Source of the DNA: Campylobacter concisus
Lineage (GTDB): Bacteria; Campylobacterota; Campylobacteria; Campylobacterales; Campylobacteraceae
DNA: 64,000 nucleotides
Reading direction: 5' to 3'
Assembly (NCBI RefSeq): GCF_003048615.2
Contig: NZ_CP049263.1
Span: 1,674,001 to 1,738,000, forward strand
Each line of letters opens with the position of its first letter. Position 1 is the first letter of the stretch. The notes beneath the pieces were generated by a model. That model was given only the letters and a program-made list of their open reading frames with translations. It was not told the origin of the DNA and did no database searches. Made by a program: the position numbers and the translations under genes. Shown here one piece after another: positions 8,933-20,758 of the stretch.

Positions 8933-9691
8933 TTACTTTGTGATATCTTTGCCAAAATATTTGACAGAAATTTCAGACAATTTTCCCTCTTTTGAAAGTT
9001 CATCAATTGCTTTATTTACTGCATTTACAAGCTCTTCATTGCCTTTTTTAACTAAAGCTGCAGAATAAATAGGCTCACTACCTTTAGCCGCTATTTTTAG
9101 AGGTGCATTTGGGCGTTGTGCAATGTAATCATAAAACGTGACAGTATCGTTTATTGTAGCATCAGCTCGTTTAGCGATAATAAGCTCTACACCTTTACTA
9201 AAACCATCAACTGTTACGATTTGTGCACCATATTTTTGTGCGATACCAGCCCAGTTACTAGTGGCAGAGTGCGCACTTTTTTTACCTTTTAAATCAGCAA
9301 AATTTTTTATATCATCATTGTCTTTGCGCGTAACAAGCGCAGCATATGCAACTGTATAAGGCAATGTGTAATCATATTTTTTCTTACGATCTTCTGTAAT
9401 ACTAACTTGATTAAATACTATATCAGCCTTATTTGCATCAAAAGCTGCAAGCATAGCATCCCATGGGGCTTCTACAAATTCTGGTTTCAAATTCAGCTTT
9501 TTAGCCACTTCACGCGCTATATCTACATCAAAGCCTGTGAGCTTATCGCTTTTGTCATGATAAGAATACGGAGAATAAGTACCCTCTGTTGCTATTTTTA
9601 AAACACCGTTTTCGATAGTTTTTGCATTTGCGTTAATTGCTAGTACTAGCCCAGCAACAGCCAAGATTGAAGATTTTAATATTTTTTTCAT
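8933..9691 (-). CDS. Periplasmic amino-acid (probably cystine) binding protein
   Basis: 252 aa, first structural gene of the operon. A signal peptide is clear (MKKILKSSILAVAGLVLAINANA), with likely cleavage after ANA. The mature protein is a type II periplasmic binding protein of the TcyJ/FliY group: 'GTYSPYSYHD', 'TGFDVDIAREVAKKL', 'FVEAPWDAMLAAFDANKADIVFNQVSIT', and 'NDTVTFYDYI' near residue 185. It collects the amino acid for the ATP-driven permease. AAAAAGGAT lies just upstream of the ATG. That site is complementary over eight bases to one arm of the leader stem-loop system (9756-9814), so translation may be controlled by it. Confidence 0.9.
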   Translation of the reverse strand: MKKILKSSILAVAGLVLAINANAKTIENGVLKIATEGTYSPYSYHDKSDKLTGFDVDIAREVAKKLNLKPEFVEAPWDAMLAAFDANKADIVFNQVSITEDRKKKYDYTLPYTVAYAALVTRKDNDDIKNFADLKGKKSAHSATSNWAGIAQKYGAQIVTVDGFSKGVELIIAKRADATINDTVTFYDYIAQRPNAPLKIAAKGSEPIYSAALVKKGNEELVNAVNKAIDELSKEGKLSEISVKYFGKDITK

Positions 9692-9755
9692 TGATTATCC
9701 TTTTTAAATTTATATTGTTGGCTATTCATCTAAAAAGGAAAGTATAAAAGCGGAT

Positions 9756-9814
9756 AAATTTCTTTTTAAATGTTTAGCGACTTGCTAAGCACTTAAAAAG
9801 AAATTTGTGCTTAG
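9756..9814 (-). promoter_or_regulatory. Overlapping alternative stem-loops in the cystine-operon leader
   Basis: On the minus strand, stem A is CTAAGCAC/GTGCTTAG (9807-9814 with 9785-9792). Its 14-base loop (9793-9806) is also the 5' arm of stem B, a perfect 14-bp pairing with 9756-9769. A and B share 9785-9806 and cannot both form. They start four bases after the stop codon of the Cys-rich leader ORF. Part of the 5' arm of B (CUUUUUAA) is also complementary to the binding-protein ribosome site region (UUAAAAAG, 9700-9707). No good U-tract follows B, so control of translation or of a processing event is as likely as termination. Confidence 0.6.
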
Positions 9815-9817
9815 CGC

Positions 9818-9862
9818 TCAGACCTTTACTTTGCAACACATGTCGCACATATCGTTTTTCAT
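9818..9862 (-). CDS. 14-residue Cys-rich leader peptide of the cystine ABC operon
   Basis: The ORF reads MKNDMCDMCCKVKV then TGA, with three cysteines (6, 9, 10) and three methionines among 14 residues. AAAGG lies seven bases before the ATG, and a -10-like TAAAAT stands 31 bases upstream of the start. It precedes two mutually exclusive stem-loops and a putative cystine transporter operon that ends with a trans-sulfuration enzyme. The design resembles amino-acid leader peptides, in which ribosome pausing at codons for the scarce amino acid changes mRNA folding. Cysteine-leader attenuation is known elsewhere, for example in mycobacteria; for this operon I infer it from sequence. It is too short for standard gene calling. 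Confidence 0.65.
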   Translation of the reverse strand: MKNDMCDMCCKVKV

Positions 9863-9888
9863 TGGATACCTTTCGTGTGAAATTTGAC

Positions 9889-9929
9889 GGTAATTTTACT
9901 TATGAAATTTAAATAAAAGTAAAATTACC
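9889..9929. promoter_or_regulatory. 13-bp perfect inverted repeat upstream of leader ORF
   Basis: GGTAATTTTACTT at 9889-9901 is repeated inverted at 9917-9929 with a 15-base spacer. It sits 38 bases after the MotE-like stop and overlaps the candidate leader promoter. It could be the terminator of the purA operon (though without a U-tract) or a binding site for a dimeric regulator. Confidence 0.5.
9893..9898 (-). promoter_or_regulatory. Candidate -10 box for the cystine-operon leader
   Basis: TAAAAT on the minus strand would place the transcript start near 9886, about 24 bases before the leader ATG. It lies in the downstream arm of a perfect 13-bp inverted repeat (9889-9901 and 9917-9929), which could be an operator or the end of the upstream operon. 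Confidence 0.45.
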
Positions 9930-9966
9930 TTTAAAAATTTGGCTTTAAATTGCTAGAAATTTAAAT

Positions 9967-10529
9967 TTACTGCATATTTATGCTTCCAGCTGGAGCGGGC
10001 ATATCGCCTTTTTCATCTACAAATGGAGGGCCTTTTTGAAGTAGCGCAGTCACTTCAGAGGCAACCTTTGGATCCATCTTGGCCATGATGGTTGATATCT
10101 TTTTCGCATCAAGGGCGTAAAGTATGGTGGCTGCGTTTGACCTTGGCATTTGCGAGAGCACTTCGGCTGCTGCGCCATCTTTCATTTTGGCGTAGGATTC
10201 ATTGACTTTATCAGTCGTCATCGTGCGAAGCTCTTTTAAAATTTTCTCATTTTTAGCGACAACTTCGTCGATCTCTTTGCGCTTTTGCTCGATCACTTTC
10301 ATCGTCGCATTTAGATCAGCCTCTTTTTTGGCGAGCTTTTTGTTGTTCTCTTCATAAGCCGCAGCCGAGCTTGCTCGAAATACCTCTAGAGCTTGGCGCT
10401 GCTCATCGATGACCTCAAGTTCCTTTGAAATTTCCTCTTTTCTAGCTTCGAAGATCTGAGTGCAATCAACTGGCACTTCAAAGCAAAATGCAAAATTTAT
10501 GACCATAAAAAAGAGTAAAACAGCTCTCA

Positions 10530-10530
<1 letters not shown>
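9967..10530 (-). CDS. MotE-like periplasmic protein (MgtE-N-like domain)
   Basis: 187 aa. A signal peptide (MRAVLLFFMVINFAFC) is followed by a long charged coiled coil (residues ~25-115) and a compact helical domain 'EVLSQMPRSNAATILYALDAKKISTIMAKMDP' similar to the N-terminal domain of MgtE and to MotE. MotE-type proteins sit in the periplasm near the flagellar motor. The gene overlaps the FliJ-like gene by one base (TAATG), and the same pair follows purA in C. jejuni (Cj1496c-Cj1497c, from memory). A flagellar role is therefore likely but not shown. It is the last gene of the operon. Confidence 0.8.
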
Positions 10531-13060
<2,530 letters not shown>

Positions 13061-13068
<8 letters not shown>

Positions 13069-16000
13069 TATGATCTCCATTTAATTTTAAGACACTATCA
13101 GACAATTTTATTGCATCCTTCGCTAAATTTACAATATCTTCTTTCTCTTCTTTTGAGATTATACCATCTAAAATTTCAGCTAAATTTACATCTATTTTTT
13201 TAATATTATTCTTATAGTTCACTATTTCTTTTTTTAGTCTTAGACTTATTTTATTGTCACGTTTAAGAGAATTTATCACACGATACATAAGCTCTTTTGT
13301 ACCAACAATTTTGTAAAGTATCTCATAGTTTTCATCGTTTTGATAATCTTTCACATCTGAATATGAAGGTAAAATAAATTTAAATTTAACCGCTTCATCC
13401 AAACTTAACTCAGTGGCAAAAAAACGTCCTTGAAATCTAGTAAAACCAAATCCTAAAAATATTTCAAATATGCTTTTGTCTTCTATATTTTTTATCATTG
13501 CATCAAGCTTAAATGTACTTGAAATATACCTTATCATGCGCATAGTCTCAAGTGCTTCCTTCGAACTAAAAATTTGCTTACAAAACCGTTTATCAACATT
13601 GAACCTATTCGCTTTTAGCATACCCAATGCTTCAATAGAGCCTGAATAAGAGGCAAAGTCATCTAGTGAAAAACTTACTCCCAGCTCTTTATAAGCATCT
13701 ATATAATTAGAAACGTCGTCTAAATTCGCTCCATTTGCAGCATCCACTATGTCTATAATGAGCCCACTTGCGTCTAGATTTTCATCTTTTAAAATTTCTT
13801 TAAATTTTTCAAAAAATTCTGCTGTTAATAACTTTTTAATGCCTAAATTCACTCTAACCTTTGCATCTATTCCCTCTTTTAGCCATAATTCCCTAGCCTT
13901 TAGAGCATTTTTTAATGCAAATAATGCAATTGCAATAGCTGCTTTTGATGCTTTAGTTAATGGAAGAAAATCGGATGGTTTTAATACCTTATCTCCATTT
14001 TTCCATCTAATAAATGCTTCAAAACTAATAATTTTTCCAGTTTTTATATCAACTTCTGGTTGATAAAGTAAAAACATCTCGCCAGCTTCAATGGCCTTAA
14101 GAATTTTTGAACCATCTCTATATTCGTTTTTAAAATAATTATCTTTCTTTGCGTTAAACAAATAATACTTATTTTTACCATCAAGTTTTGCTTGATACAT
14201 AGCCCAGTCCGCCCTCTCAAGCAAGTCATCGGCGCTTAGTGCATCACGACTTAGACTAATACCAACACTAACGCTAAGTTTTATATCACCCTCTTCAATA
14301 GAATTTTTTTCCTTTGCTATTCTTAAAATATTATCAGCTGTTTCATATATTTCACCAAGATTTTCATAGGAAGCAATGCCTATAAACTCATCTCCGCCAA
14401 TTCTAGCAAAGACACCCTGCTTTGGAAAGATTTCGTCTATTTTTTTAGAAACTTCTACTAATAATTTATCTCCGACTTGATGACCATATCCGTCATTTAC
14501 CGATTTAAAGTCATCAAAATCAACATAAAAGGCAGCTATTTTAATACCTTTGTTTACTTGCTTTAAGAAACTTTCCAATTTATTAAATAATAAAAATCTG
14601 TTAGGTAATCCAGTTAAAGGATCATGGTAGGCGATAAATTCTAAATACTCTTTATTGTAACGCTCATCGTTAGCACTTGAGGCTAAAAGCAAATATCCCT
14701 CATGCTCACTAAATGCATTTAAAAGCGCACTGACACTTATAACCTCGAGTCTATTTTTGCTTTGAACATCATAAACAAGACCTTGCCAATAGCCTTCTTT
14801 TTTAAGTGATAACAAAATCTCATTCCTAATGTCTTTTAGTCCTGTTTTTAAACTCGCTATATCTCTAGAGCAAATTCTATCCAAGAAAATTTCATCTTTT
14901 TTAGCATTAAAGGTATCAAAAAATGCATCATTTGCATCCACTACTCTTAATTCATCATCAAGCATGACAATTTGTTCTTTTGAATATGAAAATATCTTTG
15001 CCAAAAGATCCTGATAAGTAAAAAAGCTATTTTGCATACTAAGATCTTGCATTGTGCCTTTTATAACACTTGCTTGATTATTTTCAAATGATATTGCCCT
15101 GGCTCTAATCTTCACATAAATAATCTCTTTATCAGCTCTATAAAGACGTACTTCACCGTTATACTCATCATCTTTTTTTATAAGATCAAAAAAGTTTTTA
15201 AAACTTGTAAATTCGTCAACAAATATAGTCTTAGCACGTTCAAAATTTACACTCATATCACCGCTTAACGTATAGCCAAGCGACTTAGCTATTGCATTTG
15301 GTATATAAAGCGTGTCACTCTTTTTGTCCCATGAAAAGACAAGTGCTTCACTCGCCCAAAGAATGACTTGAAATTGTTTAAGCTCTATATCATATTTTTC
15401 TTGTAGCTTTGAAACATCACTTAAATCGTTAAAGAAGTACATGATTCTCTGATCTTCACCATCGTTTGAACCTACAAATTTTACTTTTACTTTAAACGGT
15501 GCTTTTCTATTTTCATTTGTTTGCATATTAGCAATAATGCTAATTTCACTATTTTGACTACCATTTTCGAAGAAATTTTTAGCCTCAGTCAAAACGCTAG
15601 TGACAAACTCATCAAGACTCTCAGGACTTAGTAAATTTTTTAAATTTATAAGTTTTTCATCTTGTGATACTTTAAAAATAGCATCGATATTTTTAGTACT
15701 TCTTGTAATGGAAAATGGATCGTCTTTCAAAGCCTCTGCTATTACATTTGGTGACAAAAAGGTATAGTCATTTAACGCATCATCATCTTTTTGTGTAATT
15801 TTTCCTTCATCTGGCTCTCGTATAAGCATAAAATTTAGTCTTGCATCTCTTAGTTTAACTTGAGACTCTTGCAAAAATCCTTCTCGAACATTGCCATCTT
15901 TTGTTTTTAGCTTTATTTTAAAACTTACATCACTATTTTGCGCATCTTGTTTCGTCTGCATAAATAGTGCAAAATCGCCATCAATTAAATCACTTAAATT

Positions 16001-17152
16001 TAACTTTATAATCTCATCTTTTGTGTAGCCAAACGAATGCAAAAAGGCATTACTAGCATCTACGATATCACCAGCATATGCATCATAAACTACTATTTTT
16101 AAAAAACTTTGTTCAAATATATATCCAAATCTGCTCTTATATTTCTCCATTTCATCAGTAGCTCTAATAGTCTCAAGCTTTAATTTATTTATACCTTTTC
16201 TTATATCTTCAAATTCGATTACATTAAGGCCTTGCTTTATCTCTTCTTCATTACCATCAAGACTGTCTTTTAGACTATTTATAGCTGGTAGAACTTTACC
16301 TTTTATAAATTTTGCATCCATGAACCAAAATATAGAAAATCCAACAAAACAGATAAGAGACAACCAGACCAGTAAAAACTGCATAAAAATTTGAAAATGT
16401 TTTGTCGAAGCAGTAATAACAAATATATTATATTCTTTCATGTAGCTTATTAGATAAAAGTTCATATATTTCAAAGAATAAATTATCTTATCTTCTTTAA
16501 ACTGCTCCCCAAGACTAATATAAGGATCAAATAGCGGCCGATCAAATTCTCTATAAAACTTATCTCTCGAAAAATTTCCATATTTATCTACTAGATAAGT
16601 ATAAGCTTTTATCCGTTCATCATAATCTACATCAACACGACTTTGCAAAAGATTTTGATTAACTTGAACCAATATTTTATTTCCATTTTTTAGTCCATAA
16701 GCTATATAAATTCCTTTAATGCGCTTATTTTTGTAAATACGATTTGAGATAATAAATTTACCAGGATACGCATCATTTAACCAAGGCATATTATCTACTG
16801 TTATGTCGCTGGCCTCATCAAATTTTCTTGAATATAATAAATTCAAATCTTTATCTAGTATATAAAATGCCGAATAAAAATCATTTTTTGTAGTATTTTC
16901 ATCAAATAGTGCACTCTCAAGACCAGCCTCTATTAATTTTGACCTTAAAAAAATATCGTTTTTTACCATAGTAAAACTATTTGAGATTGATAACTTTACT
17001 TTAGAATTTAATGAATAAAGATCATATTTTACGTCACTTAAACCAGCTACAATAACAAATAGTGCCAAAAATAGAAACGAAAGTAGTAGTAAAACGATCT
17101 TTGCGTAAAATCTTTTGATTATCTGCAAACTAGATTTTGGACTATTAAACAC
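13061..17152 (-). CDS. Membrane sensor with PAS, GGDEF and degenerate EAL domains
   Basis: 1363 aa. Order: TM1 (~15-38), a periplasmic sensing region of ~215 residues, TM2 (~258-282), a helical linker, at least three PAS-like regions (near 345-440, 590-690 and 710-800), a GGDEF domain (motif GGDEF at 919-923, preceded by 'YHDPLTGLPNR'), an EAL-type domain and a helical tail. The GGDEF motif is intact, so cyclic-di-GMP synthesis is plausible. The EAL motif reads EAF (1045-1047), and other catalytic positions deviate ('LGIKKL', 'IDIVDAAN', 'DDFASYSGS', 'NVDKRF'), although a late 'NIED' and 'FQGRFF' remain. Phosphodiesterase activity is doubtful. It heads the operon that includes hisZ, purA and the FliJ/MotE-like pair. 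Confidence 0.9.
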
Positions 17153-17260
17153 GGCAAAGACCTCGCTAATTTAGGTTTAGCGTTGATTTTACCCCATTTT
17201 TACTTGATTTGGGTTTATAAATATAATACTTATTTAAATTTTATTGATTTGCTTAAATTT

Positions 17261-17289
17261 GAGCCAAATATCGCTTTGAAATTTGGCTC
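17261..17289 (-). terminator. Stem-loop after nitroreductase gene
   Basis: GAGCCAAAT pairs perfectly with ATTTGGCTC over an 11-base loop, a few bases past the nitroreductase stop and before the GGDEF gene promoter region. It is followed on the minus strand by AAATTTAAG rather than a strict U-tract. The rest of the 144-base gap holds an AT-rich stretch (TATTATATTTATAAA, minus strand) that probably carries the GGDEF gene promoter. Confidence 0.55.
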
Positions 17290-17296
17290 TTAAATT

Positions 17297-17917
17297 TTAA
17301 TATATCCAAGTAACTACTTCAGCTCTTTGTCTGCGTAGTTTTTCAGGTTGTGGGTTTAGGCGGTAGCCAAATGGCACTACGATAGCCACTCTTTTTTCGC
17401 TCTCATCAAGGCCTAAAATTTCATTTAAAGCGTGTCTGTCAAAGCCTTCCATCGGGCAGCTGTCAATCCCAAGGCTAGCGGCTGCGTTCATCATATTTGT
17501 CGCAGCTATCATGCACTGCTCGTGTGACCACTGAAAGGTTAGCTCATCGTCATTTTTAAAATTTGATAGTAGAAAAAATTTCTGCCTTGCAGCGATAGCT
17601 TCAATATTTTTGTCGTCTCTTCTAGCGATCATTTTATCGATATAGCTACTACCAACTTTTACCTCTTTGATCTTAGCTAAGATGACAACCAAATGCGAGC
17701 AAGAGGTGATTTGCACTTGGTTCCACGAAACAGCTTTTATCTTCTCTCTAAGCTCTTTGTTTTGCACGACCAAAAAGTCCCACTGCTCAAGCCCAATTGA
17801 GCTTGGGCTTAGCCTGCCAGCCTCCAAGATAAAGTCAAATTCGCCAGCGCCTATCTTTTTGCTCTCATCAAAAATTTTGCAAGCGTGACGAAATTTTAAA
17901 ATTTCAAGATAGTTCAT
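17297..17917 (-). CDS. NAD(P)H-dependent nitroreductase family protein
   Basis: 206 aa from the second of two adjacent ATGs (17917), which is better spaced behind GGAG than the first. It is an FMN-dependent nitroreductase-fold enzyme: 'FRHACKIFDESKKI' with the Arg and neighbours that hold the FMN phosphate, 'SPSSIGLEQWDFLVV', 'QCMIAATNMMNAAASLGIDSCPMEGFD', and the C-terminal Arg/Lys-rich tail. Relatives reduce nitroaromatics, quinones or flavins; NfsB/RdxA-type members can activate nitroimidazoles. The true substrate is unknown. The gene stands alone between two terminator-like hairpins. Confidence 0.88.
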   Translation of the reverse strand: MNYLEILKFRHACKIFDESKKIGAGEFDFILEAGRLSPSSIGLEQWDFLVVQNKELREKIKAVSWNQVQITSCSHLVVILAKIKEVKVGSSYIDKMIARRDDKNIEAIAARQKFFLLSNFKNDDELTFQWSHEQCMIAATNMMNAAASLGIDSCPMEGFDRHALNEILGLDESEKRVAIVVPFGYRLNPQPEKLRRQRAEVVTWIY

Positions 17918-18003
17918 CATATCTCCTTTGTTAAATTTCTTGACATTATAAAGCGACTAGGTAAATTAAAAGAAATTTAGCCAGACTTTAGCTGGCCTTA
18001 AAA

Positions 18004-18021
18004 TAGGCTAAATTTAGCCTA
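18004..18021 (-). terminator. Palindromic terminator of the yedF-selD operon
   Basis: TAGGCTAAATTTAGCCTA is an 18-bp palindrome three bases beyond the selD stop and is followed on the minus strand by TTTTAAGG. A second hairpin (GCCAG/CTGGC) lies immediately downstream. Confidence 0.55.
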
Positions 18022-18024
18022 GAG

Positions 18025-19047
18025 TTAGTTTAAAAATATATCAAACTCGCCTTTTTGGACCGCTTGTGCGATGATGGCTGAGCGCTCATAGCCAACCTCT
18101 TTTAGGCGCTTTAGTGCTAGGCTCGCATCGTTCTCACTAATAGCTAGCAAAAGTCCGCCAGAAGTTTGCGCGTCATATAGCAAGATATCAGCCTCTTTGC
18201 TCACAAAATGCTTTGCAAATTCGCGGTTTTTGTAGCTTCCCTCTGGGATGATGCCCATATCGGCAAATTCTTTCGCACTTGCGATCACTGGCACATCTTT
18301 TTCAAAGACATTAAAGCTGATCTTGTCGTTTAACATCTCGCTTAAATGCCCTAAAAAGCCAAATCCAGTCACATCGGTAGCGGCATAAACTTTGATACCA
18401 CTTAGTGCTTTTAGAGCGTAGAAATTTAGCTGAGCCATGATGCTTGCGACCTCATTTATTTGCTCCAAACTTAACAGATCAGCCTTGATCGCTGTGCTTA
18501 AGATGCCGCTGCCAAGGGGCTTTGTAAGGATCAAAACGTTACCAACTTCTGCTGTGTTGTTTGCCCAGAAATTTTGTGGGCTCACCTTGCCAGTCGCACT
18601 TAGCCCATAATACATCTGCTGCGTTTCTATCGTGTGTCCGCCAACGATGACGCCGCCACACTCTCTTACTTTATCGGCTCCACCTTGTAAAATTTCGCCT
18701 AAAATTTCAGGTGCAAGGTTGCAGCTATCAAAGCCCACGATGTTTAGGGCGTTTATCACCTCGCCACCCATTGCAAAGACGTCGCTTAGGCTATTTGCAG
18801 CAGCGATCTGACCGTAGATAAATGGGTCATTGACTACTGGCGTGATAAAGTCAAGCGTCTGAACGAGCGCAAGATCGTCTGAGAGCTTAAAAACGCTCGC
18901 ATCTTCGTTTGAGCCTATGCTTGAGAGCAGGTTTGGATGAGATAAATTTAAACTACTAATCGTTTTGTGAAGACCCGACGGGTCAAGCTTAGCAGCTCAA
19001 CCAGCGGCTTTAACGAACTGCGTAAGCTTTTTGTCGTGATAGATCAT
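18025..19047 (-). CDS. selD: Selenophosphate synthetase SelD, itself a selenoprotein (UGA at codon 17)
   Basis: 340 aa when the in-frame TGA at 18997-18999 is read as selenocysteine. The N-terminus then reads '...KLTQFVKAAGUAAKLDPSG', matching the catalytic Cys/Sec17 of SelD, and the frame continues without another stop to 18025. The enzyme uses ATP and selenide to make selenophosphate, the selenium donor for Sec-tRNA. Other motifs: 'TLDFITPVVNDPFIYGQIAAANSLSDV', 'GVIVGGHTIE', 'ATDVTGFGFLGHL', 'AQTSGGLL'. The ATG at 19047 overlaps the yedF stop as ATGA. A naive call starts at 18771 and loses the catalytic residue. Self-dependence on Sec is known in some other SelD proteins. Confidence 0.95.
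18965..18999 (-). promoter_or_regulatory. Candidate bacterial SECIS element in selD
   Basis: The UGA codon (18997-18999) is followed on the minus strand by a GACCC/GGGTC stem with a GTC loop, about 13 bases after UGA. Bacterial SECIS hairpins occupy this position and recruit SelB. The match is by position and form only. Confidence 0.6.
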
Positions 19048-19646
19048 AGTTTGATTTGCTCGTGAGTTGAGAGTATGTCGATGATCTCATAAGCGTTTGA
19101 AATTTCGCCAACTGCAAGATCGCTTACTAGTTTATAAGCCTCCAAGCAGCTTCCGCAGCTTAAAATTTGAACGCCAGCAGCTTCAAGATCTTTAAGCGGC
19201 TTAAAGCTTGGATGTGAGCGGTTTGTTGTCATTTTAACGGCGTTATTTACGCAGATGATTATCTTTGGTTTTTTCTCTACTTGAAGAAGTGCGCCTAGGA
19301 ATTTTGATAGCAAATTTATGCCAACATCGCCGCTACCTGCACGCTCTTCGTTTAGATAGAGCACTTTTTCATTTTTTGGTGTTATGTCGCAGACAAATTC
19401 ATCAAAATTTGTAAGCTCAAGTGCGCTTTTGCCCTTGATGGCTAAAATTTTAGTCTCATTGCCGTTGCTTTCTAGGCTAAATTCTATATTTTGATTTTTC
19501 AAAAATCTTGAGATATTTTCTTTTGGAGCTAGGGCATTTACGATTATCTCTAGGCTCTCTCCCTCATTTAAACCCTCAAGTGCGTTTTTAGTCATGATGA
19601 CTGGTTTTGGGCACTCTAAATTTCTACAATCAATTGTTCTTGTCAT
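19044..19646 (-). CDS. yedF: YedF: TusA-domain plus DsrE-like selenium-metabolism protein
   Basis: 200 aa, ATG start behind AGGAAAAACA. The N-terminal ~75 residues are a TusA/SirA domain with the signature 'DCRNLECPKPVIMTK', containing the CP motif whose cysteine carries sulfur. The C-terminal ~120 residues are DsrE-like ('LNEERAGSGDVGINLLSKFLG') and contain two spaced cysteines in 'QILSCGSCLEAY'. This fusion is the sulfurtransferase-like protein YedF found with selenium genes. Its four-base overlap with selD supports selenium delivery to SelD; the exact reaction is not established. Confidence 0.9.
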   Translation of the reverse strand: MTRTIDCRNLECPKPVIMTKNALEGLNEGESLEIIVNALAPKENISRFLKNQNIEFSLESNGNETKILAIKGKSALELTNFDEFVCDITPKNEKVLYLNEERAGSGDVGINLLSKFLGALLQVEKKPKIIICVNNAVKMTTNRSHPSFKPLKDLEAAGVQILSCGSCLEAYKLVSDLAVGEISNAYEIIDILSTHEQIKL

Positions 19647-19759
19647 TGTTTTTCCTTTGTGATTAGTATTTCAAACCTTGAAACTGATTTTGGATTATAG
19701 CTAAAAAATATTAATTTTTTAAAAGGATTTGTGCTGTGAAATTTGCTATAAAAGAGAGT

Positions 19760-19786
19760 TTGACCCTGCGTAAGCCGCAAGGTCAA
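19760..19786 (-). terminator. Rho-independent-like terminator after fdhC
   Basis: An 11-bp stem (TTGACCTTGCG with CGCAGGGTCAA, one G-U pair) and a 5-base loop lie seven bases past the fdhC stop, followed by ACTCTCTTTTAT on the minus strand. Confidence 0.7.
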
Positions 19787-19792
19787 GGTTAA

Positions 19793-20740
19793 TTATTTTA
19801 AATTTGTGTAAGATTTTTCGTAGTCAGATACTGGGATCTTGTTTTCTTTAACAAGCTCTTGATACCAGTAGTGGTGAAGAACATAGACCTCTTCTTCTTC
19901 TTTGTATCCAGTGATCATTGACCAGATAGCGCCATGTATAGCGATCGCAGCCATATAGATATGAACTAAGAAAAATACCGCACAGACGATACCAAGGCAG
20001 TTGTGGATAACTACACTATATCTTAAAAGATCGATTTGTTGGATACCAAACCAACTAGCAACTGCTGGTTCTTTAAGATCCATGAAGTACATGATAGCAC
20101 CAGTGATGATCATCACGATACCACCAGGGATAGCGATCCAGTACCATGCTTTTTGTCCTGCGTTAAATTTACCAGCTGGGACTGGTCTTTTCTTCTTTGA
20201 AAGATAACCACCAACTATCATCATCCATCTGATATCATAAACAGCTGGAAGCATTCTGATAGTCCAAGCAAATAACATAGGAAGCACAGAAATAGCAAAT
20301 ATAATAGTCGCTATATCGTGCAAGTATCTACAGAAACGCACAAATGTGCCACCGCCAAGCTCTGCACCCCACATGATGATGATACCAGTTGGCACCAAGA
20401 TGATCCAAGAGATCGCAGCCAAGCCGTGAGCTATACGTTCGATTAGTGAAAATGCAAATACTTTTTTGCCCTCGTGACTAAAGTGTTTTGGTCCGATGAT
20501 CAAGAAGTGTAGCACGAACGCGCCGATAACAGCTAAAATGATAGAAAGTGCAGCTATCGCGAAGTAGTCGTTGCCTTGTATAAAAGTAAATATCGGGCCC
20601 CAGCCATGCTCATAAGGCTTGATATTTTCTATCCTCTGTGCTGCCCAAATGGTGCTGTCAAATTGATTGACACCAGTTGGTCCTTCAATGGCCATTGCCA
20701 CAACAGACAATGTAAAAAGTAGAGTAAGAATTCTCGTCAT
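19793..20740 (-). CDS. fdhC: Formate dehydrogenase cytochrome b subunit FdhC
   Basis: 315 aa. A signal-like N-terminus and a short periplasmic part precede a four-helix cytochrome b556 domain of the FdnI/FdhC type. Histidine-containing helices are visible: 'ERIAHGLAAISW', 'CRYLHDIATI', 'VIHNCLGIVCAVFFLVHIY'. It anchors the periplasmic formate dehydrogenase to the membrane and passes formate electrons to menaquinone through two haem b groups. No fdhA or fdhB is adjacent, unlike the usual fdhABC order; they must be elsewhere or absent. yedF-selD downstream on the same strand suits a Sec-containing catalytic subunit. Confidence 0.93.
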   Translation of the reverse strand: MTRILTLLFTLSVVAMAIEGPTGVNQFDSTIWAAQRIENIKPYEHGWGPIFTFIQGNDYFAIAALSIILAVIGAFVLHFLIIGPKHFSHEGKKVFAFSLIERIAHGLAAISWIILVPTGIIIMWGAELGGGTFVRFCRYLHDIATIIFAISVLPMLFAWTIRMLPAVYDIRWMMIVGGYLSKKKRPVPAGKFNAGQKAWYWIAIPGGIVMIITGAIMYFMDLKEPAVASWFGIQQIDLLRYSVVIHNCLGIVCAVFFLVHIYMAAIAIHGAIWSMITGYKEEEEVYVLHHYWYQELVKENKIPVSDYEKSYTNLK

Positions 20741-20758
20741 TTTATTCCTTTATTTGCT

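Noticed and set aside
9756-9806. Stem B as a Rho-independent terminator
   Set aside because: The stem is almost all A-U and is followed by AUCCGCUUUUAUAC, not a U-tract, so it was described as an alternative fold instead.
18025-18771. A 248-aa ORF as a complete selD
   Set aside because: It lacks the N-terminal catalytic region; reading the UGA at 18997-18999 as Sec gives a full-length protein starting at 19047.
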